Shown piece after piece: positions 34,554 through 43,691 of a DNA stretch of 64,000 nt; the first letter of the stretch is position 1; every line of letters begins with the position of its first letter. Made by a program: the position numbers and the translations under genes. The notes beneath the pieces were generated by a model. The model saw only the letters and a list, made by a program, of their open reading frames with translations, searched no databases and had not been told where the DNA came from. Source of the DNA: Sphingobium chlorophenolicum (GTDB lineage Bacteria > Pseudomonadota > Alphaproteobacteria > Sphingomonadales > Sphingomonadaceae); contig NZ_JFHR01000001.1 in the NCBI RefSeq assembly GCF_000722875.1, positions 124,001 to 188,000 on the forward strand, in the 5' to 3' direction.

Positions 34554-35363
34554 ATGACTCCTCACGAACGCCACGTCGCAGACGTGACCAGGCTGTTGCG
34601 ATCCTGCGCCTATTGCCATGATTTGCACCGACTGTTTTCGGATTGCATGGAGGCGAGTGCGATCAGCATCTCCAACAGCATGGATCTGCGCAACCGCGAA
34701 GCACGCGAGAAGCGCTATCTCGATATCGTCGGCCAGTATGAGCGCGATATCGTCGAGCTTTTTCCTCAGGTCTTTGCGGAGATCATGATGGCGCTGGAGG
34801 CCGAACCCCGCGATGCGCTCGGCACGGTGTATAACAACCTTGAACTATCGAGCGCCGACAAGGGGCAATTCTTCACGCCGTGGCCCATATGTCAAATGAT
34901 GGCAGAGGCGACGCTTGGGGGCCCGAAGCTGATCCAGGATCTGATAGCGTGCAAAGGTTTTGTGCGCGCAATGGAACCTGCCTGCGGCGCGGGTGCAACG
35001 GTTATCGCCCTTGCACAAACCATGCGCGCGCAAGGCATCAACTATCAGCGGCACCTCCATGTGACCGCCGTCGATATCGACGCGCGGGTCGCCCACATGG
35101 CGTATATCCAGTTCAGTCTCCTGCACATTCCTGCCGTGGTGGTCGTCGGAAACTCGCTTTCACTCGAAATACGCAGCTACTGGTATACGCCAGCGCACAT
35201 CATGGGCGGATGGTCGGCGAAACTTGCACGGCGCGATACCGAGCTGATGGCAACCACCGGTCCAATCGAGAATCATCCCGTTCCGATGGACATACTTCTG
35301 CCGCCGTCCACAGTGGAACGCCCGGAACAACGTGCCGCGCCACGCCAGCTCAGCCTCTTCTGA
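34554..35363 (+). CDS. N6-adenine methylase-fold protein, catalytic motif degenerate
   Basis: 269 residues. DKGQFFTPWPICQMMAEATL and AMEPACGAGATVIALAQTMR are the N-6_Mtase FTP and SAM-binding motifs (~103-115 and ~143-160). The expected NPPY/NPPF catalytic loop is replaced by VVVGNSLSLEIRSYWYTPAH, so Asn is kept but PP-aromatic is lost. Short compared with HsdM, and no HsdS or HsdR gene is nearby. It may bind SAM or DNA without methylating. The C-terminus (RQLSLF) resembles clamp-binding tails. Annotated in related elements simply as methylase. Confidence 0.7.
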   Translation: MTPHERHVADVTRLLRSCAYCHDLHRLFSDCMEASAISISNSMDLRNREAREKRYLDIVGQYERDIVELFPQVFAEIMMALEAEPRDALGTVYNNLELSSADKGQFFTPWPICQMMAEATLGGPKLIQDLIACKGFVRAMEPACGAGATVIALAQTMRAQGINYQRHLHVTAVDIDARVAHMAYIQFSLLHIPAVVVVGNSLSLEIRSYWYTPAHIMGGWSAKLARRDTELMATTGPIENHPVPMDILLPPSTVERPEQRAAPRQLSLF

Positions 35364-35504
35364 GCCTGGCATTGCGACAATGAAATCGAGAAGACCATCG
35401 GCATGCCCAAGCCGCTGATGTCCCCCGGCGTTGCGGATCCCGCGACCACGACCGGGCGCGATCTCCGCGCAATTATTCAATCACCCATGAAGAAGGAGAT
35501 TGTG

Positions 35505-36200
35505 ATGAAAGATCATCCGCGATCCATGCACCTCGATTTGCTGGCGCGCGCCAGGGCTGCGCTGGCCTCCCATGCCGAAGGGGACGCCGACATTGCGGAG
35601 ATCATCGCCGACCTCGATACCGCAATTTTATCGATCGACCGGGCGCCCGTGGCCTGGTCCATTCCCGTCTATCTCGCCACGATCGGGCATGGCCACGGAA
35701 CCACCAATGTCGTCGCGGTCAGTTATCGAGGGCTGCAGGTGCAGGTCGCGACCTTCTGCCGCTCACAATGGGGCGAAATCAACGACAGCCGCGATCCGGG
35801 GTCCCTCGACGATGCCATGGTGATACGCGACTATTTCAACCTCCATCCCGAAGACCAGCTGACCAGCCGCATGGAATGGATCGATCCCGACTTCGGCTAT
35901 GATCCCGAACGCCTCGAGATCGGGAACTATATCGCCTTGTCCTCCAGCCATATATCATGGCCGACGACGGAAAAGATCGACGAATGGATTACACTCGATC
36001 CGTGCCACCGTCCCGTCAGCATAGCCGATACCCATTATGGCTGGGTCATAGCCACGGCTCCGTCCTCGTTCGGGGATAAATCGGAAATACCGGCTGATCT
36101 CTTCCATGCGCTGACATTCGCGCGAGGACTGGGCTGCAACTACCTGATCCTGGACCGTGATGCTTCCACGACCGATCGGCTCCCCTGTTACGAATGGTGA
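35505..36200 (+). CDS. DUF5983-type protein
   Basis: 231 residues from the ATG at 35505, with AAGGAG 7 bp upstream; ATGs at 35403 and 35487 are in frame but less likely. The C-terminal ~90 residues IALSSSHISWPTTEKIDEWI...VSIADTHYGWVIATA...FHALTFARGLGCNYLILDRD match the DUF5983 pattern found on ICEs and plasmids. The N-terminal part is helical, followed by VVAVSYRGLQVQVATFCRSQ. Function of DUF5983 is unknown. Confidence 0.65.
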   Translation: MKDHPRSMHLDLLARARAALASHAEGDADIAEIIADLDTAILSIDRAPVAWSIPVYLATIGHGHGTTNVVAVSYRGLQVQVATFCRSQWGEINDSRDPGSLDDAMVIRDYFNLHPEDQLTSRMEWIDPDFGYDPERLEIGNYIALSSSHISWPTTEKIDEWITLDPCHRPVSIADTHYGWVIATAPSSFGDKSEIPADLFHALTFARGLGCNYLILDRDASTTDRLPCYEW

Positions 36201-36210
36201 CGGTCTGATC

Positions 36211-36275
36211 GAGGGGGAGGGGGGAGAGATTGAGGCGGGCGTGTGGATGCGCCCAGGCCCCAGGAGTAGAACCTC
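36211..36275 (+). promoter_or_regulatory. Purine-rich leader with GGGCG hairpin
   Basis: GAGGGGGAGGGGGGAGAGAT is followed by GGGCG-TGTGGATG-CGCCC (36237-36254), AGGAG and ATG. Same layout as the other recurrent leaders. Confidence 0.5.
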
Positions 36276-36923
36276 ATGTCCTATGACGCCGCGTTTCGCT
36301 TTCAACAGGCGCTCGACCCTTCCGCGCTGACCACGCTTGCCGGAGGGCTGAACGTCCTGATCCAGGCAATCGACGAGTGCCATCGCAACCAGGTCGATGC
36401 GGAGTGCGATCCGGCGGTTCTGCTGCTGGCGCGTCATCTCGGCAACATTGCGACCGAGAACCGTCCGTCCCAGGCCGAGTTGCGCCGTGCTTGCGTCGAA
36501 GCCGTCGGCGCTGTCGAACGCACGCCGATCCTGGTGACGCTGGCGCGACGCGGCGTCGACTATGACAGCGACGCGAAGGCCATTTTTCACAAACAGGGCC
36601 GCAAGGCGATGACGCGGCTCGCCAAGGCGCTCGGTCTCGAACGCGGGCAATTCGAGTTGCGTTCCAACATGGCGGGTATCGCCTGCTCGGGCGAAATTAC
36701 GATTCATGCCGCTCATCTCTATATCCAGTTCGATCTGGGCTGCATGGGACCGGGCTACGAGGTCATGTTCCGCACCTGCTCGGGGACCAAGGACTATGTC
36801 GGTGGCCGCAACCATTTCGCTTCCGTAGCGGAACTGATCGAGCCTGCCAGGCTCGCTGAACGTATCCGCCGCGATCTCGATCTTCCCCAACCGGACGCCG
36901 CTGCGACCCGGCTCTTCGCCTGA
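36276..36923 (+). CDS. Hypothetical protein (215 aa)
   Basis: N-terminal ~90 residues helical (ALTTLAGGLNVLIQAIDECH; DPAVLLLARHLGNIATENRP); C-terminal half strand-rich (FELRSNMAGIACSGEITIHA; AHLYIQFDLGCMGPGYEVMF) and ends in a charged helix. No known domain. Preceded by a recurrent leader and followed after 11 bp by the next gene. Confidence 0.55.
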   Translation: MSYDAAFRFQQALDPSALTTLAGGLNVLIQAIDECHRNQVDAECDPAVLLLARHLGNIATENRPSQAELRRACVEAVGAVERTPILVTLARRGVDYDSDAKAIFHKQGRKAMTRLAKALGLERGQFELRSNMAGIACSGEITIHAAHLYIQFDLGCMGPGYEVMFRTCSGTKDYVGGRNHFASVAELIEPARLAERIRRDLDLPQPDAAATRLFA

Positions 36924-36934
36924 GGACAGTCACC

Positions 36935-37396
36935 ATGGAAATCATCGTCACCCGTTCCCGCATCGCGGGGACGCTGCCGCACTATGCCTATCGCGCGCTG
37001 GTCCCCGCCGACAAGGTCACGGCCGAACGCCGGGCACTGACCGGCACGGTTGCCGGGCCACAACATGTCGGGCGTCTCCCATGCGTCCGTATCGCACCGT
37101 TGCTGGCGCCCGACCGCTATTTCACGATGGCGCATGCCGAGCGAGCGGAGTTCGCCTCCGGCATTGCCGCCCTCGGGCGCCGGATCGAAACCTTGATCAT
37201 CCAGGCCAGCTTCCCGGAGATGACCGCGGCCTTCACACCCATCGTCTTCCAGCTCGACTCCGATCCCGGCGACGCCTTCACCTGGATCGACATCGACGAC
37301 CTGACGTCCGCTTTCGATCGTCTCGAGCCGAAATACGGCAACCTCACCGCCTTCGATCTCGGCCTTCGTCAGGACGCTGGCCGCTGCGCCGCCTGA
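36935..37396 (+). CDS. Hypothetical protein (153 aa)
   Basis: MEIIVTRSRIAGTLPHYAYR starts a strand-rich part; EFASGIAALGRRIETLIIQA and FTPIVFQLDSDPGDAFTWID follow. Close spacing to both neighbours suggests one operon. Not recognised. Confidence 0.55.
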   Translation: MEIIVTRSRIAGTLPHYAYRALVPADKVTAERRALTGTVAGPQHVGRLPCVRIAPLLAPDRYFTMAHAERAEFASGIAALGRRIETLIIQASFPEMTAAFTPIVFQLDSDPGDAFTWIDIDDLTSAFDRLEPKYGNLTAFDLGLRQDAGRCAA

Positions 37397-37439
37397 TGCG
37401 CGCACCGATCCCGCATCCACATTACCCGGAGAATTCGAC

Positions 37440-38201
37440 ATGGATATTTTCGTCGCCAACGGAACGCACTTCTCAGCACCGTCGAAGATCGCGAGCTATC
37501 ACGCCAGCGAACACGAAGCACAGATCGCCGCGACCGATATGGTGAACCAGCTCCGCGCCGACCTCGATGCCGAGGGCTTGCCGCCAGTCGATACGAGCAG
37601 CTGGCAATTGGGGCTGGTCGGCGTGCAATTCCGCCACCTCACCGCACAGAGCATCGAAATTGCCGACATAGACCCCGATGATCTCGCCGAAACCGCAGGC
37701 TTCAATGTGTGGATCGAAAAGGCCGAACTCCAGGGGATATCGGTTCTCGCACTTAACGATCGGCAACTCTCGACCGTGCTTGCCGCGTTGCGCGACCACC
37801 AGCGACGCCACTGTGGGTCCGATCCTGACATTGCCAGCAATCTCGGCCGACACGAACCACTGAACCCGGACGAGATCGAGGATCTTTGCATGCGGATCAA
37901 TGGCGCCGAGCAGCTCCCTCTCGAAGCCAATATCGTCATCACGCTTGATGGCGGTCTTGTTCAGGGTGTCGTCGCCGACCGGCCGATCACGGTGCGCATT
38001 GTCGATTACGATGTCGAGGGCGCCGATCCCGACGGCCTCCTCATGGTCCCACAGGACAATGGCGATCCCGTCTCCGCATCCGTCAGCTGTTGGGCAGTTG
38101 AGGGCGCCTGCATTGATCCGGAATGGATAGCCCGCCTCGATGCAGCCAATGCTGCGGACCACCGAGCCACGAAGCAGATGACGGCGGAATGCCTGCCATG
38201 A
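37440..38201 (+). CDS. Hypothetical acidic protein (253 aa)
   Basis: Pattern of two alpha/beta parts: MDIFVANGTHFSAPSKIASY then HEAQIAATDMVNQLRADLDA, and later EDLCMRINGAEQLPLEANIV with VVADRPITVRIVDYDVEGAD. Strongly acidic. No membrane segment or known motif. Function unknown. Confidence 0.55.
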   Translation: MDIFVANGTHFSAPSKIASYHASEHEAQIAATDMVNQLRADLDAEGLPPVDTSSWQLGLVGVQFRHLTAQSIEIADIDPDDLAETAGFNVWIEKAELQGISVLALNDRQLSTVLAALRDHQRRHCGSDPDIASNLGRHEPLNPDEIEDLCMRINGAEQLPLEANIVITLDGGLVQGVVADRPITVRIVDYDVEGADPDGLLMVPQDNGDPVSASVSCWAVEGACIDPEWIARLDAANAADHRATKQMTAECLP

Positions 38202-38368
38202 GCGTTAGCGGAAACCCGCGGTGAATGAGGTCGGCGTCGAATTCGCCTGAAATGGCGGTTGAGCCGGCCACCTAGAAATCCTGGTGCGACTGGTCGGACG
38301 CGCCGGATCGCATGACCCCTTGCGGGTCGTTTCCGACCGCAGCCCTCTACAATCTGGAGAATTTCTGC

Positions 38369-38563
38369 ATGACCACTTCCGATATCGATACCGCAACCGC
38401 AGAGCAGCTCGCTCCGGTTGCCTATGCCGCCATTCAGCGTCTCGGTCAGCTCGGCCGCACGGGCGCTGTCGCGCTCGCCGCCCTGGTCGAAGATGACGAC
38501 GCCGATTTCGAGGAGGGGGCCTCCTGGATTGGCGATCTCGCCGCCGGAGACCTGCGCGAATAG
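38369..38563 (+). CDS. Small hypothetical protein (64 aa)
   Basis: ATG at 38369 with CTGGAG upstream and a GACCC-CTTGC-GGGTC hairpin at 38316-38330 in its leader. MTTSDIDTATAEQLAPVAYA and GRTGAVALAALVEDDDADFE; helical and acidic. Unknown. Confidence 0.45.
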   Translation: MTTSDIDTATAEQLAPVAYAAIQRLGQLGRTGAVALAALVEDDDADFEEGASWIGDLAAGDLRE

Positions 38564-38694
38564 CTCCCCGACACCGACATTCCTTGTTTTCCATGAAGCC
38601 CGGCCATCGCGCCGGGCTTCATGATTCCGGGGAACACAGATGCACCGCTTCGCCCCGAAATCTGATGACCGCGGGGCCCTCGAAAGGACGATCG

Positions 38695-40176
38695 ATGATC
38701 AGCTTTACCGCAACCTATAGTCCAGAGGACAACAAGATCCGCATTTACGCGTCATCGCGCCTCGATGCGGAAACCTATGCACAGGTCAAGGAGGCCGGAT
38801 TCAAATGGGCTCCGAAGCAGGAGCTTTTCGTCGCTCCCAGGTGGACTCCGCAACGCGAGGACCTGGCCATCAAACTGGCTGGCGAGATCGAGGCGGAAGA
38901 GATGACCCTGGCCGAGCGCGCCGCGATGAAAGCTGAACGGCTCGAAGATCTTGCAGACAAGCGCCATGCGCAATCCAACGCCTTCGCACGCCGCGCAGAC
39001 GAACTGTCGCAGGCCTTCTATATGGGCCAGCCGATCCTGGTCGGCCATCATAGCGAACGTGGGGCGCGCAAGACCCAGGAACGCATGCACTCGGCCATGA
39101 CGGCGTCCGTAAAGGCGGAAAAAGCGGCAGGCTACTGGCTCGGCCGCGCCAGCAGCGCCGAGCATTACGCCAGCAGGAAGAATGACCCGCGCGTCCGCGC
39201 CAACCGGATCAAGACTTTGCTGGCAGAGCTGCGAGACTTTCAGCGCGGCATCAATAGAGCCCATACGGCACTGGCGATCTGGGACGAAATCACGACCGAC
39301 GAACAGATCCGCGACGCGCTCCGCAACAGGGATTCCCGTGAACTCTGGTCGGGCTATGATCTCTACTACAAGGTCGACAAGGGCGAGATCGCGCCCGGCG
39401 ACGCACGGCAACAGTGCATCGACGGGGCAATGGTCACCGTCAATGGCCCCAACCGCCGCCGCTGGATCGAGCACATCCTGCACCGGCTCGCGTTCGAGCG
39501 TTCCATGCTGGGCGATGTGCCTCGCTATGATGGCGAGTTCACCCCGGTCATCATCCAGGCCTTTGCCCGCGAGCATGGCGCCGAAAGCCCCAAATGCACC
39601 GTGATCGCTGCGGGCCGTTTCCGGCTCGAAAGCCCGGTTCCGCTTCCGGCGCATATCGCGTCGGCATCCTCTCTTGAACTGAACCAGGATGACTGGCGCG
39701 ACCTGATGCAGGCTTGCGGCTACACCGTGCCGGAGAGAAAGGCTCGCCGGGCGGGTAAGCCGGGCACAGTACCGCTGATCAATCCATCGCGCGAGCAGGC
39801 CGAACAACTTCAGGAGATATGGAACCTGCGCATGATCGCAGCCCGCAAGGGCAAGCAAAGTGCTGCCAAGCCCAACGAAGTCCGTGAGACGGAGCAGGCC
39901 TTTTATTCGGCTAATTCAAAGGGCGACTATGACGTGTTCAAAACGGTGGAGATAGCTGCCGACGGTCGCCCCGTGCGAATGAAATGGCAGGGGCATGAGC
40001 GCGTGCGGTCCGGCGAGCCTGTCGCCCGCATCCGTATCGCTGGGCTCGGCCTCCAAATGTACCAGCCGGACGCCGTCGTCGTCATCACCGACAAACCGGG
40101 CAAGCCGTTGCCGATCGACCTCGACGCTCTGGAAGCCGATGCCCGCCATGCCGCGGCCGAGGAGGCCGCAGCATGA
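38695..40176 (+). CDS. DUF3560 domain protein
   Basis: 493 residues from the ATG at 38695 (AAAGGA upstream; open to 38584). ATYSPEDNKIRIYASSRLDA, TYAQVKEAGFKWAPKQELFV and APRWTPQREDLAIKLAGEIE are the DUF3560 start, followed by a long helical region (RHAQSNAFARRADELSQAFY; EHYASRKNDPRVRANRIKTL). DUF3560 genes are typical accessory genes of sphingomonad and other alphaproteobacterial plasmids, ICEs and some phages. Biochemical role is unknown; the N-terminal segment resembles a small nucleic-acid-binding fold. Confidence 0.8.
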   Translation: MISFTATYSPEDNKIRIYASSRLDAETYAQVKEAGFKWAPKQELFVAPRWTPQREDLAIKLAGEIEAEEMTLAERAAMKAERLEDLADKRHAQSNAFARRADELSQAFYMGQPILVGHHSERGARKTQERMHSAMTASVKAEKAAGYWLGRASSAEHYASRKNDPRVRANRIKTLLAELRDFQRGINRAHTALAIWDEITTDEQIRDALRNRDSRELWSGYDLYYKVDKGEIAPGDARQQCIDGAMVTVNGPNRRRWIEHILHRLAFERSMLGDVPRYDGEFTPVIIQAFAREHGAESPKCTVIAAGRFRLESPVPLPAHIASASSLELNQDDWRDLMQACGYTVPERKARRAGKPGTVPLINPSREQAEQLQEIWNLRMIAARKGKQSAAKPNEVRETEQAFYSANSKGDYDVFKTVEIAADGRPVRMKWQGHERVRSGEPVARIRIAGLGLQMYQPDAVVVITDKPGKPLPIDLDALEADARHAAAEEAAA

Positions 40177-40691
40177 AAACCGGCGTCTCTTCCCGGCCCG
40201 CAGAGCCATCACGGATTGCGGTCCAGCCGCGCAGCGTTTTCGCACAGGCTGAGATCGTGCCCGCTGCGGAAACCCAACGCCGCGTCATGCCGACGGCCAG
40301 TGTCGAATCCGCTCTTGAGACCGCTGCCTGCCTCTGGGAGGCTGTGCTGACATTGCGCGATCATCCCAGTTCAGACCCGGGCGCCATCGCCTTGGCGCTG
40401 GCCATCTGCGGAACCTGCAATGCGGTCGGCACAGCTGACCTGCGGTTGACAGTCGTGGGTTGGACCAGCGCGGTCGAGGCGGCGTGGAGCGTGGTTGCCG
40501 ACAGTTACGATCTGTCTTTCGATTGGGATTACGTGCCAGGCTGGATCATCGATCATATCGACTGGTCCGATCCTGCTCATCCCACGATCAGGCCGGAACC
40601 CGTGCCGAAAGATCCCGATCGTGCTCCGACCGACGAACCAGTCACCGCCCAGCCGCCCGCATGGCGGCCGTCTGCCGACGAGGGGAACTGA
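40173..40691 (+). CDS. Hypothetical protein (172 aa)
   Basis: ATG overlaps the DUF3560 stop by 4 bp, so it is probably co-translated. Basic N-terminus (RPAEPSRIAVQPRSVFAQAE), a hydrophobic helical middle (ALALAICGTCNAVGTADLRL) and a Pro/Asp-rich tail. Not recognised. Confidence 0.5.
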   Translation: MKTGVSSRPAEPSRIAVQPRSVFAQAEIVPAAETQRRVMPTASVESALETAACLWEAVLTLRDHPSSDPGAIALALAICGTCNAVGTADLRLTVVGWTSAVEAAWSVVADSYDLSFDWDYVPGWIIDHIDWSDPAHPTIRPEPVPKDPDRAPTDEPVTAQPPAWRPSADEGN

Positions 40692-40693
40692 TC

Positions 40694-41134
40694 ATGGGGC
40701 GCTCGGTATCCTATCCCAGCGGAGCGCATGTCGCGTTCGCACAGTGGGACGCGGGCTGGATCGAGGACGATGACGATCCTGACACCCGCCATTTCGATGA
40801 ACTTGCCGCACAGGACGATTGGGACTTCATCGTCGCGGATTTTCGAGAGCAGGTGCTCGCACTCTATCCTTCGGCATGGTCCCATGACGGCTGGATCGAC
40901 CGTGAAGACCGGATTGTCGCCATGAACGGCTATGCCCGCTTCGGCATTTCGGAATATTGTGGCTGCATCGCATACTGGGTGGTTTTGCGGAACGACATCG
41001 ACGCCGGCCGGGAAGGGCTGGCAGAACAATGGTTCGACCGGATCGGGCCAAAATTCGAGCAGCGGTTCGCGACGCTTGTCCGTCTGGGCAGCTTCTCCAA
41101 CGGAGAGTCCGTCTATCGGCGCATCGCCGCCTGA
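40694..41134 (+). CDS. Hypothetical protein (146 aa)
   Basis: From the ATG at 40694, with GAGGGG upstream, 2 bp after the previous stop. Acidic and aromatic: FAQWDAGWIEDDDDPDTRHF, LYPSAWSHDGWIDREDRIVA, GISEYCGCIAYWVVLRNDID. Similar short acidic proteins of unknown role are common in these elements. No family assigned. Confidence 0.55.
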   Translation: MGRSVSYPSGAHVAFAQWDAGWIEDDDDPDTRHFDELAAQDDWDFIVADFREQVLALYPSAWSHDGWIDREDRIVAMNGYARFGISEYCGCIAYWVVLRNDIDAGREGLAEQWFDRIGPKFEQRFATLVRLGSFSNGESVYRRIAA

Positions 41135-41223
41135 CTGCCCGGTCAGCCGATCCCATTTTCGCCCATTCCTCGATCGCAGGATTCCGTCGACTTCCCGCGT
41201 CTCGACCGCGCAATTGCGCCATG

Positions 41224-41282
41224 AAGGGGAGGGGGCGGGATGTGGGAGCGACGATGAGATCGCTGCATTTCCGGAGACTCAC
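41224..41282 (+). promoter_or_regulatory. Purine-rich leader of the GHKL gene
   Basis: AAGGGGAGGGGGCGGGATGT, then hairpin AGCGA-CGATGAGA-TCGCT (41247-41264), CCGGAG and ATG. Same design as the other leaders. Confidence 0.5.
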
Positions 41283-42983
41283 ATGACTTTCCCCACCACT
41301 ATCCAAACCACGGTCGGAGATTCCCTGCTGACAAGGATCACAAGGTTTTTTGACGGATCGGTCTCTGCGTGTCTCATCGAGGCCATCCAGAACGCACGCC
41401 GGGCTGGCGCCACCCGGATCGATATTTCCCGGATCGAGAGCGATCGGGGGCCTGTGCTGCGTATTCGTGACGACGGGTGCGGCATCGCCGATCCGGTCAA
41501 GTTCCTGACGCTGGGCGACTCCGGTTGGGATGAGAAGATCGCCCGATCCGAAGATCCAGCGGGCATGGGCGTATTCAGCCTTGCGGGGCGCCATGTCACG
41601 GTCCGTTCCCACGCGGCCGAACTGGACGCGGCCTGGCAGGTGACCATCACCCCCGACGCCTGGGAAAGCGGCATGCCGCTCGATCTTGCGCCGACGGCCA
41701 TCGACAAGGGCACCGAGATCGAGGTCGACATGGCCGAAGACTGGGTGAACGCACTCGAGCAGGCAGTGAAGGACGCCGCGCGCTTCTGCCCGGTGCCGGT
41801 CTGGCTCGACGGCAAGAGGCAACCCCACGAAAGCTTCCTCGCCGGTGCGGCGCGCGTCGAGAAATGGAACGGGTGCAACATCGGCATCTACAGCGACACC
41901 ATTCATGTTCCACGCGAATTGGCGCGGATCAACTTCCATGGTCTCACGGTGCCTTGCCGGCTGCCGCATATCCATGACGGGGATGGAGATCCTGGCTGGT
42001 ATGCCAAGGTCGACATCATAGATGCAGGCCACCTGCAACTCGTGCTACCTGCACGCAAGGAAATGGTGCAGGGGCCCGCGCTCGAGGCGTTGCACGAGGC
42101 CTGCGAGGCGGCGATCTTCCGCACTATCGCCCACAAGGGTCACCATCGGCTGTCCCATGCCCATTGGCTGCGGGCCAAGGCGCTCGGCGTGTTCCTCCCT
42201 GAAGCCGCGCCCTGGCTCTCGGCCTGGACGCCGCGCACCGCGGAAGCGGATAGCACCATGTTCGGCGAGCGGGTGGCGGGTGAACCGATGATCCTGATGC
42301 CGACCGACCAGGCCCATATCGAGCAGTGCGCCGCGCGCGCCCTCGCGTCGGGACAATTGCACGGCGCGACCCCGGTCGAGCCCGTCGACGATTTCGCGGG
42401 ATACGCCTGGTATGATCAACTTCCGCGCGTGCTCGGATGGTCCTTCCGGGTCGACCGGGGCGAGGGCGACGTCTTCGACTATGCGGCTGATACGCAGCTG
42501 TCGCAGGTCCTGGTCTCCGGGCGCGTCGACGCGATCGAACTCGAAATCGCCATGCAGGCGTCAGCCGTTTCCGAGGAACCTGCCGAAATCCTCTCGCTGC
42601 CTGCGGATGTGCTGATCGTTCCCGATGACTGCTCGACCGAATTGGAGAACGTCGCCATCCTGCTCAGCGCCGACTGTACGATCACACCCAGCGAACTCGC
42701 CTGGCTGCTCGAAGCCGCCTGCTTCTACCACGTCGACGATTGTGATGCCGACAGCTATCATACCCAGCAGGCGGCATTCGACATGCAGGCGCGCTTTACC
42801 GCGAACATGTTGCTGCTCGGCGAAGATGCCGCGGTCCTCGAACGAGTCCGCGAGGCGATCCGCGAGCATGTCGCCTGGCTGATCCCCAAGGATCGGGCAA
42901 TCCGGATGCAGGCTGTCAATTATCTGGTCGAGGCCAGCTTCGCGGACAATGACGACGAGGCCGCTCTCAGCGCCGCCGAATAA
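41283..42983 (+). CDS. Orphan GHKL (Hsp90/MutL-like) ATPase
   Basis: 566 residues. The Bergerat ATP-binding fold is complete: N-box LIEAIQNARRAGATRIDISR (~32-42), G1 LRIRDDGCGIADPVKFLTLG (~62), and G2 EDPAGMGVFSLAGRHVTVRS (~94). No kinase, MutL or gyrase domain is fused. The remaining ~430 residues (LQLVLPARKEMVQGPALEAL; ENVAILLSADCTITPSELAW) are not recognised. Lone GHKL proteins occur in conflict systems and as chaperone-like factors. Its partner here is unknown; the next gene is an unrecognised 196-aa protein. Confidence 0.75.
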   Translation: MTFPTTIQTTVGDSLLTRITRFFDGSVSACLIEAIQNARRAGATRIDISRIESDRGPVLRIRDDGCGIADPVKFLTLGDSGWDEKIARSEDPAGMGVFSLAGRHVTVRSHAAELDAAWQVTITPDAWESGMPLDLAPTAIDKGTEIEVDMAEDWVNALEQAVKDAARFCPVPVWLDGKRQPHESFLAGAARVEKWNGCNIGIYSDTIHVPRELARINFHGLTVPCRLPHIHDGDGDPGWYAKVDIIDAGHLQLVLPARKEMVQGPALEALHEACEAAIFRTIAHKGHHRLSHAHWLRAKALGVFLPEAAPWLSAWTPRTAEADSTMFGERVAGEPMILMPTDQAHIEQCAARALASGQLHGATPVEPVDDFAGYAWYDQLPRVLGWSFRVDRGEGDVFDYAADTQLSQVLVSGRVDAIELEIAMQASAVSEEPAEILSLPADVLIVPDDCSTELENVAILLSADCTITPSELAWLLEAACFYHVDDCDADSYHTQQAAFDMQARFTANMLLLGEDAAVLERVREAIREHVAWLIPKDRAIRMQAVNYLVEASFADNDDEAALSAAE

Positions 42984-43057
42984 CCCATTCTCTTTCCGGC
43001 CTGCCCGGCGCGTCATCACGCGCGCCGCGGCACGCCATGTCCATGAGGAATCGTCCC

Positions 43058-43648
43058 ATGACCCAGGCTCTGCCATTCAGGAAGATTTTCGACGGCGTCG
43101 CGACGCGCGAGCAGATGTTCGAACTGTTCAACCGCGTTCCCGATTGCCCGTTCGAGGATCGCATTTCGGGGAAGGCATTTGAGAATACATGGTTCGAGAT
43201 TGAACTCGAATCCTACGAATCCATGCTCGGGGAACTGCCGCCGCTCTTCATGCGCGCCGGGATGTTCGCCTGGTCTGAACTCAAGGCCGGTTTCGTCGGT
43301 TCGGTCTTCTTCGCCATCACGATCGGACGCAAGCGCTGGTTTACCGGTTATTGCAATCTTGGAGATCGCCATAGCCCCGACGCGATGCGGGCGGCAATCA
43401 TAGCCCATGAGACAGCCGCCGCTCGGGGCATGAACCGCGAGCAGAAGCTCGAACTGATCTGGTCGCGCACGCACGCTGATTTTCGTGGTCTTGCAGGCGA
43501 GGCCGATCCCGATGCGTGGCCCCCGGAAGACCGGGGCAAACGCACGATCGTCATTTGTGAACCGGACGGCGGTTCCGCTTTGAAACTGCTCGAACGCCTT
43601 ACCGATGATGAGATCGACCACCGGCTGCCGTCCGGGCCGGCGATCTAG
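43058..43648 (+). CDS. Hypothetical protein (196 aa)
   Basis: Third of three close in-frame ATGs chosen because GAGGA lies about 10 bp upstream. TREQMFELFNRVPDCPFEDR, AFENTWFEIELESYESMLGE, FVGSVFFAITIGRKRWFTGY; mixed fold, no known family. Follows the GHKL gene by 75 bp, so it may be its partner. Confidence 0.55.
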   Translation: MTQALPFRKIFDGVATREQMFELFNRVPDCPFEDRISGKAFENTWFEIELESYESMLGELPPLFMRAGMFAWSELKAGFVGSVFFAITIGRKRWFTGYCNLGDRHSPDAMRAAIIAHETAAARGMNREQKLELIWSRTHADFRGLAGEADPDAWPPEDRGKRTIVICEPDGGSALKLLERLTDDEIDHRLPSGPAI

Positions 43649-43691
43649 CCTGCCGGGTGCTGTTCCATCCTTTCCATCCAGGAGCTGAAAG

